DNA of 64,000 nucleotides from Acinetobacter guillouiae CIP 63.46 (GTDB lineage Bacteria; Pseudomonadota; Gammaproteobacteria; Pseudomonadales; Moraxellaceae), in the NCBI RefSeq assembly GCF_000368145.1, contig NZ_KB849283.1:1948324-2012323 (forward strand), given 5' to 3'. Position 1 is the stretch's first letter, and every line of letters begins with the position of its first letter. Below, one piece after another: positions 54,795-63,390 of this stretch. The notes beneath the pieces are model-generated. The model saw only the letters and a program-made list of their open reading frames with translations, was not told the origin of the DNA and searched no databases. The translations under genes and the position numbers were made by a program.

Positions 54795-54895
54795 ATTGAA
54801 ATCCTTGATTAAATAAAGCTGTTAAAGGTTCTTCTATGTCTTTCGATCTGTTTAAAAGCAAATCGAAAGAAAAATAAAAGAACTGATTTAAAAAA

Positions 54896-56935
54896 TTAAC
54901 GTTTTAATAACGCTTTTAAGTTTTGTAAATATTGCTGTGCCTGTTGTTTAGGATCAACATTTTCAGCTAATTTTTTCTTACGCCCTAACCAATCCAACTC
55001 ATCTTGTGGTAATTCATCCAAGAAGCGGCTTGGGGTCATTTGTTTCATTTGCCCACCATTTTTACGTTGCTCAGCCAAAGTTAAGGTTAAGCCTTGTTGT
55101 GCACGGGTAATACCCACATACATTAAACGGCGTTCTTCCTCGATCGTTTCAGCGGCAATGGAGTTCTTATGTGGCAGAAGTTCTTCTTCTAAGCCCATAA
55201 TATAAACAAATGGAAATTCCAGACCTTTAGATGCATGTAATGTCAGCAGGTTGACCTTATCGGTGTCTTCATCTTCCTGTTGTTGCTCAAGCATATCCAG
55301 CAACACCATTTTACGAATCACACTTTCAATGTTCTTTTCATCTACATCTTCAGCACGATTGATTAAGCTTTGAATACTGGTATAGAGCATCTCCACATTA
55401 TCAATCTTGGTTTTTTCTTGTGCAGGCGTTGCCGCAGTTTCACGTAAATAATCGATATAGCCTGCATCATTCATCATTTGACGAATTTTAGGAACAGGTT
55501 CATCGTCATCTAACAATTCACGAGTGAAATCATTGATAAAGCCAGCAAACTCAGCCAGTTGTGTAGTAGCCTTTTTCGGCATTACCATAGTTAAGCGTTG
55601 ATCACTTGCCGCAGCCAACAGTGATAAATGATTTTCTTGGGCAAAAAGACCTAACTTTTCAAGTGTTACAGGGCCAATTGCACGTTTAGGCGTATTGATA
55701 ATACGAAGAAAAGCACTGTCATCTTCAGGGTTGATGATGATACGTAAGTAGCTCATCACATCTTTAATTTCTGCACGACCAAAGAAAGATTGACCACCAG
55801 AGAGCTTGTATGGAATCTGCATTTGACGTAGCTGAGTTTCCAATACACGTGCTTGGAAATTTCCGCGATACAACACCGCATAATCTTTCCAGTTTTTGCC
55901 ATTCATCAATTTATGCGTAAGTAGATCTTTTACTACACGTTCAGATTCATCATCATCATTACGACACGTAATGATTCGAATGACCTCACCATGACCTTTA
56001 TCACTCCACAACTTTTTATCGAAGATATGTGGGTTATTTTCAATGACATGGTTCGCGGCTTTTAAAATACGACTGGTAGAGCGGTAGTTTTGCTCCAGCT
56101 TGATCACTTTTAAATTACGAAAATCTTCTTTGAGCAATGCCATATTTTCAGGCTTTGCACCACGCCATGCATAAATGGATTGGTCATCATCACCTACAGC
56201 GGTGAACTGCCCCATCACACCGACCAATAATTTTACCAAAATATATTGCGCGGTATTGGTATCTTGATACTCATCCACAAGTAGATAGCGAACCCGGTTT
56301 TGCCAACGATCACGAACTTCTGCATTGTCTTGTAAGAGACGTGTTGGCATTACGATCAGATCATCAAAATCTACAGCATTATAAGCCCGTAAATTTCGCT
56401 CATATAATTGATACAAGTGGGCAAACTGCACATCTTCTGGTGTTTCACAAGTCGTATGTGCTTGCTCAGGCACAATCAAATCATTTTTCCAATCTGAAAT
56501 CTTTTTCATGGCTTTAGCAATCAATTCTTTGCTTTCAGCACCCGATAAATTATCACGATGCATCAAGTCCATAAGAATACGCTTACAGTCATCGGCATCA
56601 AGGATTGAGAAATTATTTTTAAGTGGAGTATTTTTCAGCTCAATTCTTAATAAATTTAAACCAAAGGTGTGGAAGGTTGAAACTGAAAGCCCTTTCCCTT
56701 CTTCTTTACCCAACAACTTACCCACACGTTCTTTCATTTCACGTGCAGCTTTATTGGTAAAAGTCATTGCGGTAATTCGATGCGCAGGAATCCCACACTG
56801 CTGGACCAAATACGCAATTTTTCTTGTAATTACTGAGGTTTTACCTGAACCCGCCCCTGCAAGTACTAACAAGGGTCCTTGAGTATATTTCATGGCTTCA
56901 AGTTGCTTGTCATTCAGTTGACTTGCTTTCGACAT
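54896..56935 (-). CDS. rep: ATP-dependent DNA helicase Rep
   Basis: A 679-residue UvrD/Rep superfamily 1A 3'-5' helicase. Motifs: LNDKQLEAM (Q), AGAGSGKTSVIT (I), FTNKAAREMKERV (Ia), DEYQDTNTAQY (II), VGDDDQSIYAWRGA (III), LEQNYRSTSRIL (IV), LLTLHASKGLEFPFVYIMGLEEELLPH (V, in pieces), EEERRLMYVGITRA (VI). Length and LSGGQSFFGRAEIKDVMSYLRI support Rep over UvrD or PcrA. It helps replication forks past protein blocks. Confidence 0.93.
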   Translation of the reverse strand: MSKASQLNDKQLEAMKYTQGPLLVLAGAGSGKTSVITRKIAYLVQQCGIPAHRITAMTFTNKAAREMKERVGKLLGKEEGKGLSVSTFHTFGLNLLRIELKNTPLKNNFSILDADDCKRILMDLMHRDNLSGAESKELIAKAMKKISDWKNDLIVPEQAHTTCETPEDVQFAHLYQLYERNLRAYNAVDFDDLIVMPTRLLQDNAEVRDRWQNRVRYLLVDEYQDTNTAQYILVKLLVGVMGQFTAVGDDDQSIYAWRGAKPENMALLKEDFRNLKVIKLEQNYRSTSRILKAANHVIENNPHIFDKKLWSDKGHGEVIRIITCRNDDDESERVVKDLLTHKLMNGKNWKDYAVLYRGNFQARVLETQLRQMQIPYKLSGGQSFFGRAEIKDVMSYLRIIINPEDDSAFLRIINTPKRAIGPVTLEKLGLFAQENHLSLLAAASDQRLTMVMPKKATTQLAEFAGFINDFTRELLDDDEPVPKIRQMMNDAGYIDYLRETAATPAQEKTKIDNVEMLYTSIQSLINRAEDVDEKNIESVIRKMVLLDMLEQQQEDEDTDKVNLLTLHASKGLEFPFVYIMGLEEELLPHKNSIAAETIEEERRLMYVGITRAQQGLTLTLAEQRKNGGQMKQMTPSRFLDELPQDELDWLGRKKKLAENVDPKQQAQQYLQNLKALLKR

Positions 56936-57282
56936 TGTTCATCCTCTAAAAACTTCGAGCTCGATTATAGTCATCTAAAGTAGAGTTGCAAAATGCTTAA
57001 TTTGAATTTTTCCAATATAAAAACCAGATAAAAATAATTTCAGTTAAATTCTGCTTTAGTTTCAAACCTTATTATTTCAATACTCTATTTTGTTATGAGT
57101 TGTTGTTATTCAGTTGGCTGGTGATCAAGTGGCGAAAGCATAACCAAAAGCCATCATAACAGCTAGCAAATAGCAGCAAGAAGAGAGACCGTTATAGCAT
57201 CAACGCTGGTTTTAATGATAAAAAATCTGAACCACAACCTTAAACAGATTGATGCGGTTTAAATAAAAATTTGGAGCATAAA
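56936..57282. other. Intergenic region upstream of rep
   Basis: About 350 bases without a gene between rep and the OmpA-like lipoprotein unit. It presumably contains the rep promoter; nothing else is seen. Confidence 0.4.
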
Positions 57283-57314
57283 AAAAGGAATCATAGCGAA
57301 CCATGACTCCTTTT
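57283..57314 (-). terminator. Terminator of the OmpA-like lipoprotein gene
   Basis: Stem AAAAGGA-A-TCAT / ATGA-C-TCCTTTT with one internal mismatch and an 8-base loop, and on the minus strand a long T-run after it. It lies 73 bases past the gene and beyond a second hairpin. Confidence 0.75.
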
Positions 57315-57338
57315 CAATGCTTTCAACTCAATGCCTTC

Positions 57339-57377
57339 AACTAAGAAATGCGTTACTGTTGTTACGATTTCTTAGTT
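57339..57377. promoter_or_regulatory. Stem-loop in the 3' untranslated region of the OmpA-like gene
   Basis: 11-bp perfect stem AACTAAGAAAT / ATTTCTTAGTT extended by an inner CGT/ACG pair, starting 10 bases past the stop codon. No T-run, so it probably protects or processes the transcript rather than ends it. Confidence 0.5.
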
Positions 57378-57386
57378 TGTCGGATA

Positions 57387-58037
57387 TTAGTTTGCTGCAT
57401 AAATGCTGATTTCAACACGACGGTTCTGTTCACGACCCGCAGCAGTTGAGTTATCTGCGATTGGGTTTTGTGAGCCATAACCTTGAGTATCAATACGGCT
57501 CGCTACACCTTTACCTTTAAGGTAGTTTGCAACTGAATACGCACGGTTTTGAGACAATGGAATATTGATTGAATCATTACCCGTATTATCTGTATAACCC
57601 GTAACAAGAATTACACTCTTGTTATCTTCCATTAAAGTTTGAGCAACTTTATTTAAAGTACCGTAGAAGTTCGGCTTAATTGTTGATTTGTTGGTATCAA
57701 ATGTGATGCTACCAGGCATAATTAAAGCAACAGAACCATCTGGATTACGGTTAACTTCTACACCAGTACCCTGCATTTGTTGGCGTAATTTCTTTTCTTT
57801 ATTGTCTAAATAAAGACCAGTACCCGCTCCTAAAAGCGCACCAATTGCTGCTGCACGATTGTTTTGTGCAGATGAGTTTGCATTACCACGAGACAAACCA
57901 TAGCCCGCTGCTGCACCGATCAAACCACCAATAGCAGATTTGTCGTACTCCATACCACCGATGTTATTACCAGTTGTTTGACAGCCAGAAAGTACTAAAG
58001 CCCCTGCTGTAAGTGTTGTAATTAATAGTGCACGCAT
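57387..58037 (-). CDS. OmpA-family lipoprotein (YiaD-like)
   Basis: A 216-residue outer-membrane lipoprotein. Lipobox LSGC (Cys19); a Gly/Ala-rich segment at about 35-75 (AIGGLIGAAAGYGLSRG, AAAIGALLGAGTGLYL) resembles a glycine-zipper; the C-terminal OmpA domain binds peptidoglycan: GSITFDTNKSTIKP, VTGYTDNTGNDSINIPLSQNRAYSVANYL in pieces, and GYGSQNP ... NRRVEISI. It anchors the outer membrane to the cell wall. Confidence 0.93.
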   Translation of the reverse strand: MRALLITTLTAGALVLSGCQTTGNNIGGMEYDKSAIGGLIGAAAGYGLSRGNANSSAQNNRAAAIGALLGAGTGLYLDNKEKKLRQQMQGTGVEVNRNPDGSVALIMPGSITFDTNKSTIKPNFYGTLNKVAQTLMEDNKSVILVTGYTDNTGNDSINIPLSQNRAYSVANYLKGKGVASRIDTQGYGSQNPIADNSTAAGREQNRRVEISIYAAN

Positions 58038-58418
58038 TGCATGCCTCCAAGTTGTGTTTTTTGTTAGCTTAATTTTGGTATAAAAAACAAAGCACCACTA
58101 TAGGCGTTTTGTTAACAATCACGTATTTTTTTACATTTTGTAATATTTACAATGAAATTTACAAAAGTGATCATCATAATTTATACATAGTCATTAAATG
58201 TGTCTTTTTAAATTGCATTGTAACGACTATATTTAGAGTCTGTGGACAATTCGTCTATGTTTACAACGATGTATATTTTGAGCGAATACGAGGCAGCAAA
58301 TCCGAAATCTAGTTATGCTAAATCAAGACTAACATGATTTTCCAAGGCCGCAACGTGATAGTAAAAAATATCCTAGTCGCTTGAACTGGCACTCACAATA
58401 AATCATTAGGACTGTTCT
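58038..58418. promoter_or_regulatory. Divergent region between the OmpA-like and PlsC-like genes
   Basis: 381 bases with no gene. AGGCATGC just before 58037 on the minus strand carries the ribosome site of the OmpA-like gene (GGAGGCATGCA). The promoters of both genes must lie here. Confidence 0.5.
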
Positions 58419-59336
58419 ATGTCATCTCAACAGCAGAAGCAACCTATTTTAAAAAAAATTACGAAAGGTTTAACCGTTGGCTCAGTGATTACTGGTAGTA
58501 CTTTTTTTCACGGCCCGCCTGTTTTAGCTTTAGGCTTGACCAAATTATTTAAAAAGTCAAAAAAGGTGGATGAAACCAATATCAACATCACCAATAGTTG
58601 GTTAAGCGTCAATAATTGGTTGATTGATCATGTTCTTCCAGAAACACAATGGGACATTACCGTTGATGAAAACTTGGATTTAAATATGCAAGGTCGTTAT
58701 TTAATGACCTGTAATCATCAAAGTTGGGTCGATACCACCGTAAACCAATATTTTGGTCTAACACGCATGCCACTCACCCGCTTTTTCACCAAATGGGAAC
58801 TGATCTTTATACCGTTTGTCGGGCAAGCCTTTAAAATTCTGGGCTTTCCAATGATGAAACGCCATACAAAAGAGCAGATTGCAAAAAATCCTGAACTCAA
58901 AACACGTGATATGGAAGAAGCACGTAAAGCCTGTGAACAGTTATTAAGCCAGCCTTTTACGCTACTCAACTATCTTGAAGGAACACGCTTTACCCCAGAA
59001 AAACATGCTCAACAACAATCACCTTTTACCAATTTACTTAAACCTAAGGCTGGTGGACTCGCACTCGCTTTAAGTATCTTAGGTGATAAGATTGATGCAC
59101 TGGTGGATATGACCATTGTGTATCCAGATGGTGCACCCGGTTATGGCGAGTTCTGGTTAGGCGAAGTCCCTCGAATTGCAGTCAATATGCGTAAAATTGA
59201 GATTCCTGAATGGGTATTGGGTGGCAATTATGAAGATGATGCAGAATATCGCGAACGCTTTCAAAACTGGGTTGATGATTTATGGACTGAAAAAGATCAA
59301 CTGATTAGCACCATAAAACAAAAATATAACCACTAA
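58419..59336 (+). CDS. PlsC-type acyltransferase (YihG-like)
   Basis: A 305-residue membrane-bound glycerophospholipid acyltransferase-like enzyme. Acyl-acceptor box NHQSWVD (H-x4-D), then LEGTRFTPEKH (glycerol-phosphate box), and LKPKAGGLALAL. A hydrophobic segment near residues 22-42 anchors it. YihG of E. coli adds acyl chains to lysophosphatidic acid and affects motility; here the substrate is open, and a role in ornithine lipids is only an idea. The next gene begins a few dozen bases on. Confidence 0.88.
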   Translation: MSSQQQKQPILKKITKGLTVGSVITGSTFFHGPPVLALGLTKLFKKSKKVDETNINITNSWLSVNNWLIDHVLPETQWDITVDENLDLNMQGRYLMTCNHQSWVDTTVNQYFGLTRMPLTRFFTKWELIFIPFVGQAFKILGFPMMKRHTKEQIAKNPELKTRDMEEARKACEQLLSQPFTLLNYLEGTRFTPEKHAQQQSPFTNLLKPKAGGLALALSILGDKIDALVDMTIVYPDGAPGYGEFWLGEVPRIAVNMRKIEIPEWVLGGNYEDDAEYRERFQNWVDDLWTEKDQLISTIKQKYNH

Positions 59337-59373
59337 CGTTCAATTGAAGAAAAAACCACAGAATAGGATGGAT

Positions 59374-60423
59374 ATGACAGAGCAAGTTCCACCACTCGAA
59401 AACAGTACAGAAACGAAAAACGATATGTCACGAGGATGGTGGATCGCTTTTGGTTATGACATCTTTATGATGTTTATCATCGTCTTCAACCTATTCTGTT
59501 TATGTGCCAATGCTTTTTTAATGAGTAATTTTGGTGACTGGCTTTTCAATGAAATTCATTTACCGCAAGTTTTACAGTATTACAAAACAGATCTGCATCC
59601 ATGGGTGATTAAAACGGAAAGCTGGTTTATTACCTTTTTGATTGTTGAATTAGGCATTCGCTGGCTGATCGCAATTATCAACAAACACCATGCGCGTTGG
59701 TTCTTCTTTCCATTTATTCATTGGTATGAGATTTTAGCGATTATTCCTTATTTACGTTTTTTACGTTTAATTCGCGTCGGTATTATTGCTTATCATTTTC
59801 ATGAGTTAGGTTATAAGGTTATTCCCGATAACATTCTAAAACGTGTGCTGTTTTATTATCGAGTGCTGATGGAAGAATTATCTGATCGTGTTGTGATTAC
59901 AGTCATTGATGGAATTAAACAAGAATTAGACACCAGCTCAAGTCATAAAAAAATCATTCATGATTTAATTGATCATCATAGAGATCGTTTTGCACAAACT
60001 TTAGCTGAAGTATTACAAGAGTCTTTGGCCACTGAACTAAAAGCACAAAGTCATGTGATTACCCATAATGTCGGACAGATTGTACGTCAAGCGATTGAGG
60101 ACACCCCGCAATTGACCCAGTTATTGCGCATGATCCCAATTGCAGGCAGTATGATTGAAAATCAGATTCAAAATATTGGGCAACAGTTAGGTGAGAACAT
60201 TACCCAAGGATTGGTTGAACCTTTTACAGAAGGCAATCTACACAATCCAAACGCGACCTATCAACTGATCTCAACCAAATTAAGCCAGTTAAATATTGAA
60301 AATCAGAAGCTTGAAGAACTGGTTGAATCTGTGGTCTATGAAAGTTTAGAATCGTTAAGGAAACAAGTGAAAGTAAAACAATGGCAGCTTGAATTAGAAA
60401 AAAATGATCAAGTAAAAGATTAA
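59374..60423 (+). CDS. Voltage-sensor-like membrane protein with long C-terminal helical domain
   Basis: A 349-residue protein; the ATG at 59374 has AGG six bases upstream, while TTG 59344 and ATG 59368 are alternatives. Four hydrophobic segments lie at about residues 25-195, laid out like an S1-S4 voltage sensor: the last is HWYEILAIIPYLRFLRLIRVGIIAYHF, with Arg every third residue. No pore loop or selectivity filter follows. From about residue 160 on it is a long amphipathic, partly coiled-coil soluble domain. It lies 37 bases after the PlsC-like gene, likely co-transcribed. Function unknown. Confidence 0.75.
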   Translation: MTEQVPPLENSTETKNDMSRGWWIAFGYDIFMMFIIVFNLFCLCANAFLMSNFGDWLFNEIHLPQVLQYYKTDLHPWVIKTESWFITFLIVELGIRWLIAIINKHHARWFFFPFIHWYEILAIIPYLRFLRLIRVGIIAYHFHELGYKVIPDNILKRVLFYYRVLMEELSDRVVITVIDGIKQELDTSSSHKKIIHDLIDHHRDRFAQTLAEVLQESLATELKAQSHVITHNVGQIVRQAIEDTPQLTQLLRMIPIAGSMIENQIQNIGQQLGENITQGLVEPFTEGNLHNPNATYQLISTKLSQLNIENQKLEELVESVVYESLESLRKQVKVKQWQLELEKNDQVKD

Positions 60424-60566
60424 GTGATTCAAAGAATAAGCAATTCATTGAAAATATTTGTATCTTTGCTAGAGAAATCATTCAATATGTTCTAGCATTT
60501 GCCCTATTTCACAATTTTTGACGCTTAGATAGAAAATTTAGGTCACACGCCTTTTAAGGAATAATT

Positions 60567-61286
60567 ATGGCTGATATACGGATTACAGGCAGAATGGTTA
60601 ATTTTACCCGATTAACCTTCGATACTAATGATCATGATGCCATCCGCCAGCAATTAACTTCAATGATGAGTGAAACCTCTTATCAAGGGGCTTTAGTCAT
60701 TATTGATAGCACAGTTGAACAAGAGCTTATTGCCCTGATTCAACTCATTATCAGTCTAGATTTACAGCCTATGGCTGTGATTGATGGTTTATTGGGTGAT
60801 CAAGCACGTGCAATTCAATTTCCAGTCTTGCCTGCCGATCGTCCATTGCAACGGATTAAACCGACGAAAGAGCAAGTGGTTGAAACACCAGTAAAAGCTC
60901 CAACTGTGGCGACCCCAAATGCAAGCGTTGATACACCTAAAACATTGAGTCATATAACCTCATACCATGATGAAATTTTAAGAACTGGTCAATGCCTAGT
61001 TCAAGATCATGGGGACATCATACTGAATGCTGGTATTAACAGTGGTTCGGAAGTGATTGCTTCAGGAAATATACATATCTATGGCAGTGTTCGTGGTAGA
61101 GTCATTGCAGGCGCAGGTGGTAACACCATTGCAAGAATTTTTTGTCATTCACTAGAAGCCGAATTGGTTTCTATTGCAGGAACATATTGTGTGGCAGATG
61201 ACATTCCTCAAGATGTCATTAAAAAGGCTGTACATATTTACTTGAATGACCAGCAAGAGCTAGTGTTTGAAGCTTTGCAATTTTAA
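60567..61286 (+). CDS. minC: Septum site-determining protein MinC
   Basis: A 239-residue division inhibitor. The N-terminal FtsZ-binding domain runs to about residue 100; a linker with repeated [13 protein letters not shown] follows; the C-terminal beta-helix ([34 protein letters not shown] in pieces, [19 protein letters not shown]) pairs with MinD. It is 66 bases before minD, the first gene of minCDE. A strong AAGGAATAATT site precedes ATG. Confidence 0.96.
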   Translation: MADIRITGRMVNFTRLTFDTNDHDAIRQQLTSMMSETSYQGALVIIDSTVEQELIALIQLIISLDLQPMAVIDGLLGDQARAIQFPVLPADRPLQRIKPTKEQVVETPVKAPTVATPNASVDTPKTLSHITSYHDEILRTGQCLVQDHGDIILNAGINSGSEVIASGNIHIYGSVRGRVIAGAGGNTIARIFCHSLEAELVSIAGTYCVADDIPQDVIKKAVHIYLNDQQELVFEALQF

Positions 61287-61352
61287 GGTATAAATTAACA
61301 CCATATAAAACTCGTTTAATCGGGTAAAATGACCATAACAGGAGTGGATTCG

Positions 61353-62165
61353 GTGGCCAAAATTGTTGTCGTTACATCAGGCAAAGGTGGCGTAGGTAAA
61401 ACTACGACGAGTGCATCTTTTGCAACAGGATTAGCCCTACGTGGTCATAAAACTGTTGTGATTGATTTCGATGTGGGTTTGCGTAATTTAGATTTGATCA
61501 TGGGCTGTGAACGCCGCGTGGTGTATGATTTTGTTAATGTCATCAATAACGAAGCACGCTTACAACAAGCATTGATTCGTGATAAAGATATTGAAAATCT
61601 ATATATTTTACCTGCATCACAAACCCGTGATAAAGATGCGTTGAGCGATGATGGTGTTGCTCGTGTAATCGATGAGCTTTCGCAAGAGTTCGATTATATT
61701 ATTTGTGACTCACCTGCGGGGATTGAGCGTGGCGCGATTTTAGCCATGTATCATGCAGATGAAGCAATTATTGTAACAAACCCAGAAATCTCTTCTGTTC
61801 GAGATTCAGACCGTATTATCGGTATGCTCGACAGTAAGACGAAAAAAGTAGAAAACAACGAAGGGCGTGTTCGTAAGCATTTATGTATTACGCGTTTTAA
61901 CCCTGAGCGTGCCGATAAACAAGAAATGTTGACCATTGATGATATCTCAAAAGATATCTTACGTGTACCAACTTTAGGCGTCATTCCAGAGTGCCCTAGC
62001 GTGCTTCAGGCATCGAATGAAGGTAAACCTGTCATTCTTTACCAAGAAGCATCTGCTGGGCAAGCATATGATGATTTAGTTGCGCGTTTCTTGGGTGAGG
62101 AACGTCCTTATCGACATATTACAGTGAAACCTAAGGGTTGGTTAGCACGGTTATTTGGAGCGTAG
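61353..62165 (+). CDS. minD: Septum site-determining protein MinD
   Basis: A 270-residue deviant Walker ATPase that recruits MinC to the membrane and oscillates with MinE. Start at GTG 61353 (VAKIVVVTSGKGG) with AGGAG 8 bases upstream gives the standard length; an ATG at 61329 would add 8 residues. Walker A GKGGVGKTT; VVIDFDVGLRNLD; CDSPAGIERG; C-terminal amphipathic membrane helix KGWLARLFGA. Confidence 0.97.
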   Translation: MAKIVVVTSGKGGVGKTTTSASFATGLALRGHKTVVIDFDVGLRNLDLIMGCERRVVYDFVNVINNEARLQQALIRDKDIENLYILPASQTRDKDALSDDGVARVIDELSQEFDYIICDSPAGIERGAILAMYHADEAIIVTNPEISSVRDSDRIIGMLDSKTKKVENNEGRVRKHLCITRFNPERADKQEMLTIDDISKDILRVPTLGVIPECPSVLQASNEGKPVILYQEASAGQAYDDLVARFLGEERPYRHITVKPKGWLARLFGA

Positions 62166-62167
62166 AA

Positions 62168-62440
62168 ATGGCAGGATTTTGGAGTAAACTTTTTAGCAAT
62201 GATGACAAACCATCTAGCGCCCAAACTGCTAAAGACCGCTTAAAAGTTATTGTTGCTTCTGAAAACGGTTTGGGCAAACGTTTAAGCCAAGACAAGATTG
62301 ACCAAATGAAGAAAGAAATCATGCAAGTGGTTAATCGTTATGTCCGTGGTGTGGATGAACAGCATATTCAAATGCAAGTTCGTTCTGAAGCCAACATTGA
62401 AATGTTGGAAATGAATATCAATTTACCTGAAGAACGATAA
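62168..62440 (+). CDS. minE: Cell division topological specificity factor MinE
   Basis: A 90-residue protein that stimulates MinD ATPase and restricts MinC to the poles. The start at 62168 (MAGFWSKLF) lies 2 bases after the minD stop; the N-terminal MinD-binding helix includes AKDRLKVIVASE, and the C-terminal topological domain ends ANIEMLEMNINLPEER. Followed by a long stem-loop terminator. Confidence 0.97.
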   Translation: MAGFWSKLFSNDDKPSSAQTAKDRLKVIVASENGLGKRLSQDKIDQMKKEIMQVVNRYVRGVDEQHIQMQVRSEANIEMLEMNINLPEER

Positions 62441-62472
62441 TTTCATTATTGATTAGTCAAGTGAATTGATTC

Positions 62473-62538
62473 AGGGCAAAATATAGGGCAGAGTCAAAAA
62501 GCATTGCTTTTACTCATGCAATATATTTTGCCCTTTTT
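62473..62538 (+). terminator. Terminator of the minCDE operon
   Basis: 13-bp stem AGGGCAAAATATA / TATATTTTGCCCT with a long loop of about 36 bases, followed by TTTT, 32 bases past minE. Confidence 0.75.
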
Positions 62539-62662
62539 ATTTTAGATTTTTTTCAGCTAAATATTGTATTTATCCTTATTAAACAAAAGCTCAATAAGGT
62601 TTATATAATGCTGCAAATCAATCATTTGATTTAGAATTATTTTATTTTGAGGAGATGCTGTT

Positions 62663-62950
62663 ATGGCACTTTCACAGCCAGCAACGTTCAATGAAGAATG
62701 GTCAGACGAGCGTGTATTTGCCTATTTAGATCAACTTCCTCCTGAAGGTACTAATACAGATTTTCATGTACTTTATCACGCATTTAAACATATGCGCCCG
62801 TTTGACTATGAACGTTTGTTGACCAAATTTGTTGCTGATGGTCGAGACATCAATGCAACTAATCCTGAAGGTCAACGTATTCATGATGTGATCGCAGAAT
62901 ATCCGCGTCAAAAAGAAGGTTTCTTAGACGTATTGGCAAAGTTTGCTTAA
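62663..62950 (+). CDS. PA4642-like small conserved protein
   Basis: A 95-residue cytoplasmic protein of the family known from Pseudomonas PA4642. It is mostly helical: FNEEWSDERVFAYLDQLPPEG, DFHVLYHAFKHMRPFDYERLLTKFVADGRDINA in pieces, and IHDVIAEYPRQKEGFLDVL. No function is known. A good GAGGAG-like site (TTGAGGAGATGCTG) precedes ATG. It is in its own unit with a downstream hairpin. Confidence 0.85.
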   Translation: MALSQPATFNEEWSDERVFAYLDQLPPEGTNTDFHVLYHAFKHMRPFDYERLLTKFVADGRDINATNPEGQRIHDVIAEYPRQKEGFLDVLAKFA

Positions 62951-62998
62951 CAACTAAATACGCGAATAACACGATACAACTCAATATTGTTAATCAAT

Positions 62999-63031
62999 AA
63001 ATGCCTGATGAATTTCATTGGGCATTTTTAT
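62999..63031 (+). terminator. Terminator of the PA4642-like gene
   Basis: 11-position stem AATGCCTGATG / CATTGGGCATT (two G-T pairs) with 5-base loop and a following TTTT, 50 bases past the stop. Confidence 0.8.
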
Positions 63032-63345
63032 TTTATATAGCCCTCTTTTTCTCAATGTATATCTCAAAATTCTCAAACGTATCCTCATCACTATTGAATA
63101 CAATGATTTAAATACTTATACACATCAACATGAATAAATAAACTTTTATAGAGCCACACTATTTCATTCAGTCTTTAACCATATTTTAATTTCACCCAAT
63201 CTTGATTTACTTCAAATAGCAGTATGCTTACTTTTATAATTATTATTCAATATCCCCCCTATTTACCAGCTCAAGTGTACATCTTGTTGGTTGATATCAT
63301 TTAAAGCTAGCAATCTCAAACCCTACAATTGCTTATCTTCTGCCA
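63032..63345. other. Gene-free region between convergent genes
   Basis: About 310 AT-rich bases between two terminators of convergent genes. No coding frame or structure seen. Confidence 0.4.
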
Positions 63346-63371
63346 TAAAAAAACCCAGCTTACACTGGGTT
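63346..63371 (-). terminator. Terminator of aceA
   Basis: Stem AACCCAG / CTGGGTT with 6-base loop; on the minus strand it is followed by a T-run (A7 at 63347-63353). It lies about 20 bases past the aceA stop. Confidence 0.88.
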
Positions 63372-63390
63372 CTTCGAATCAAATCAGTGC

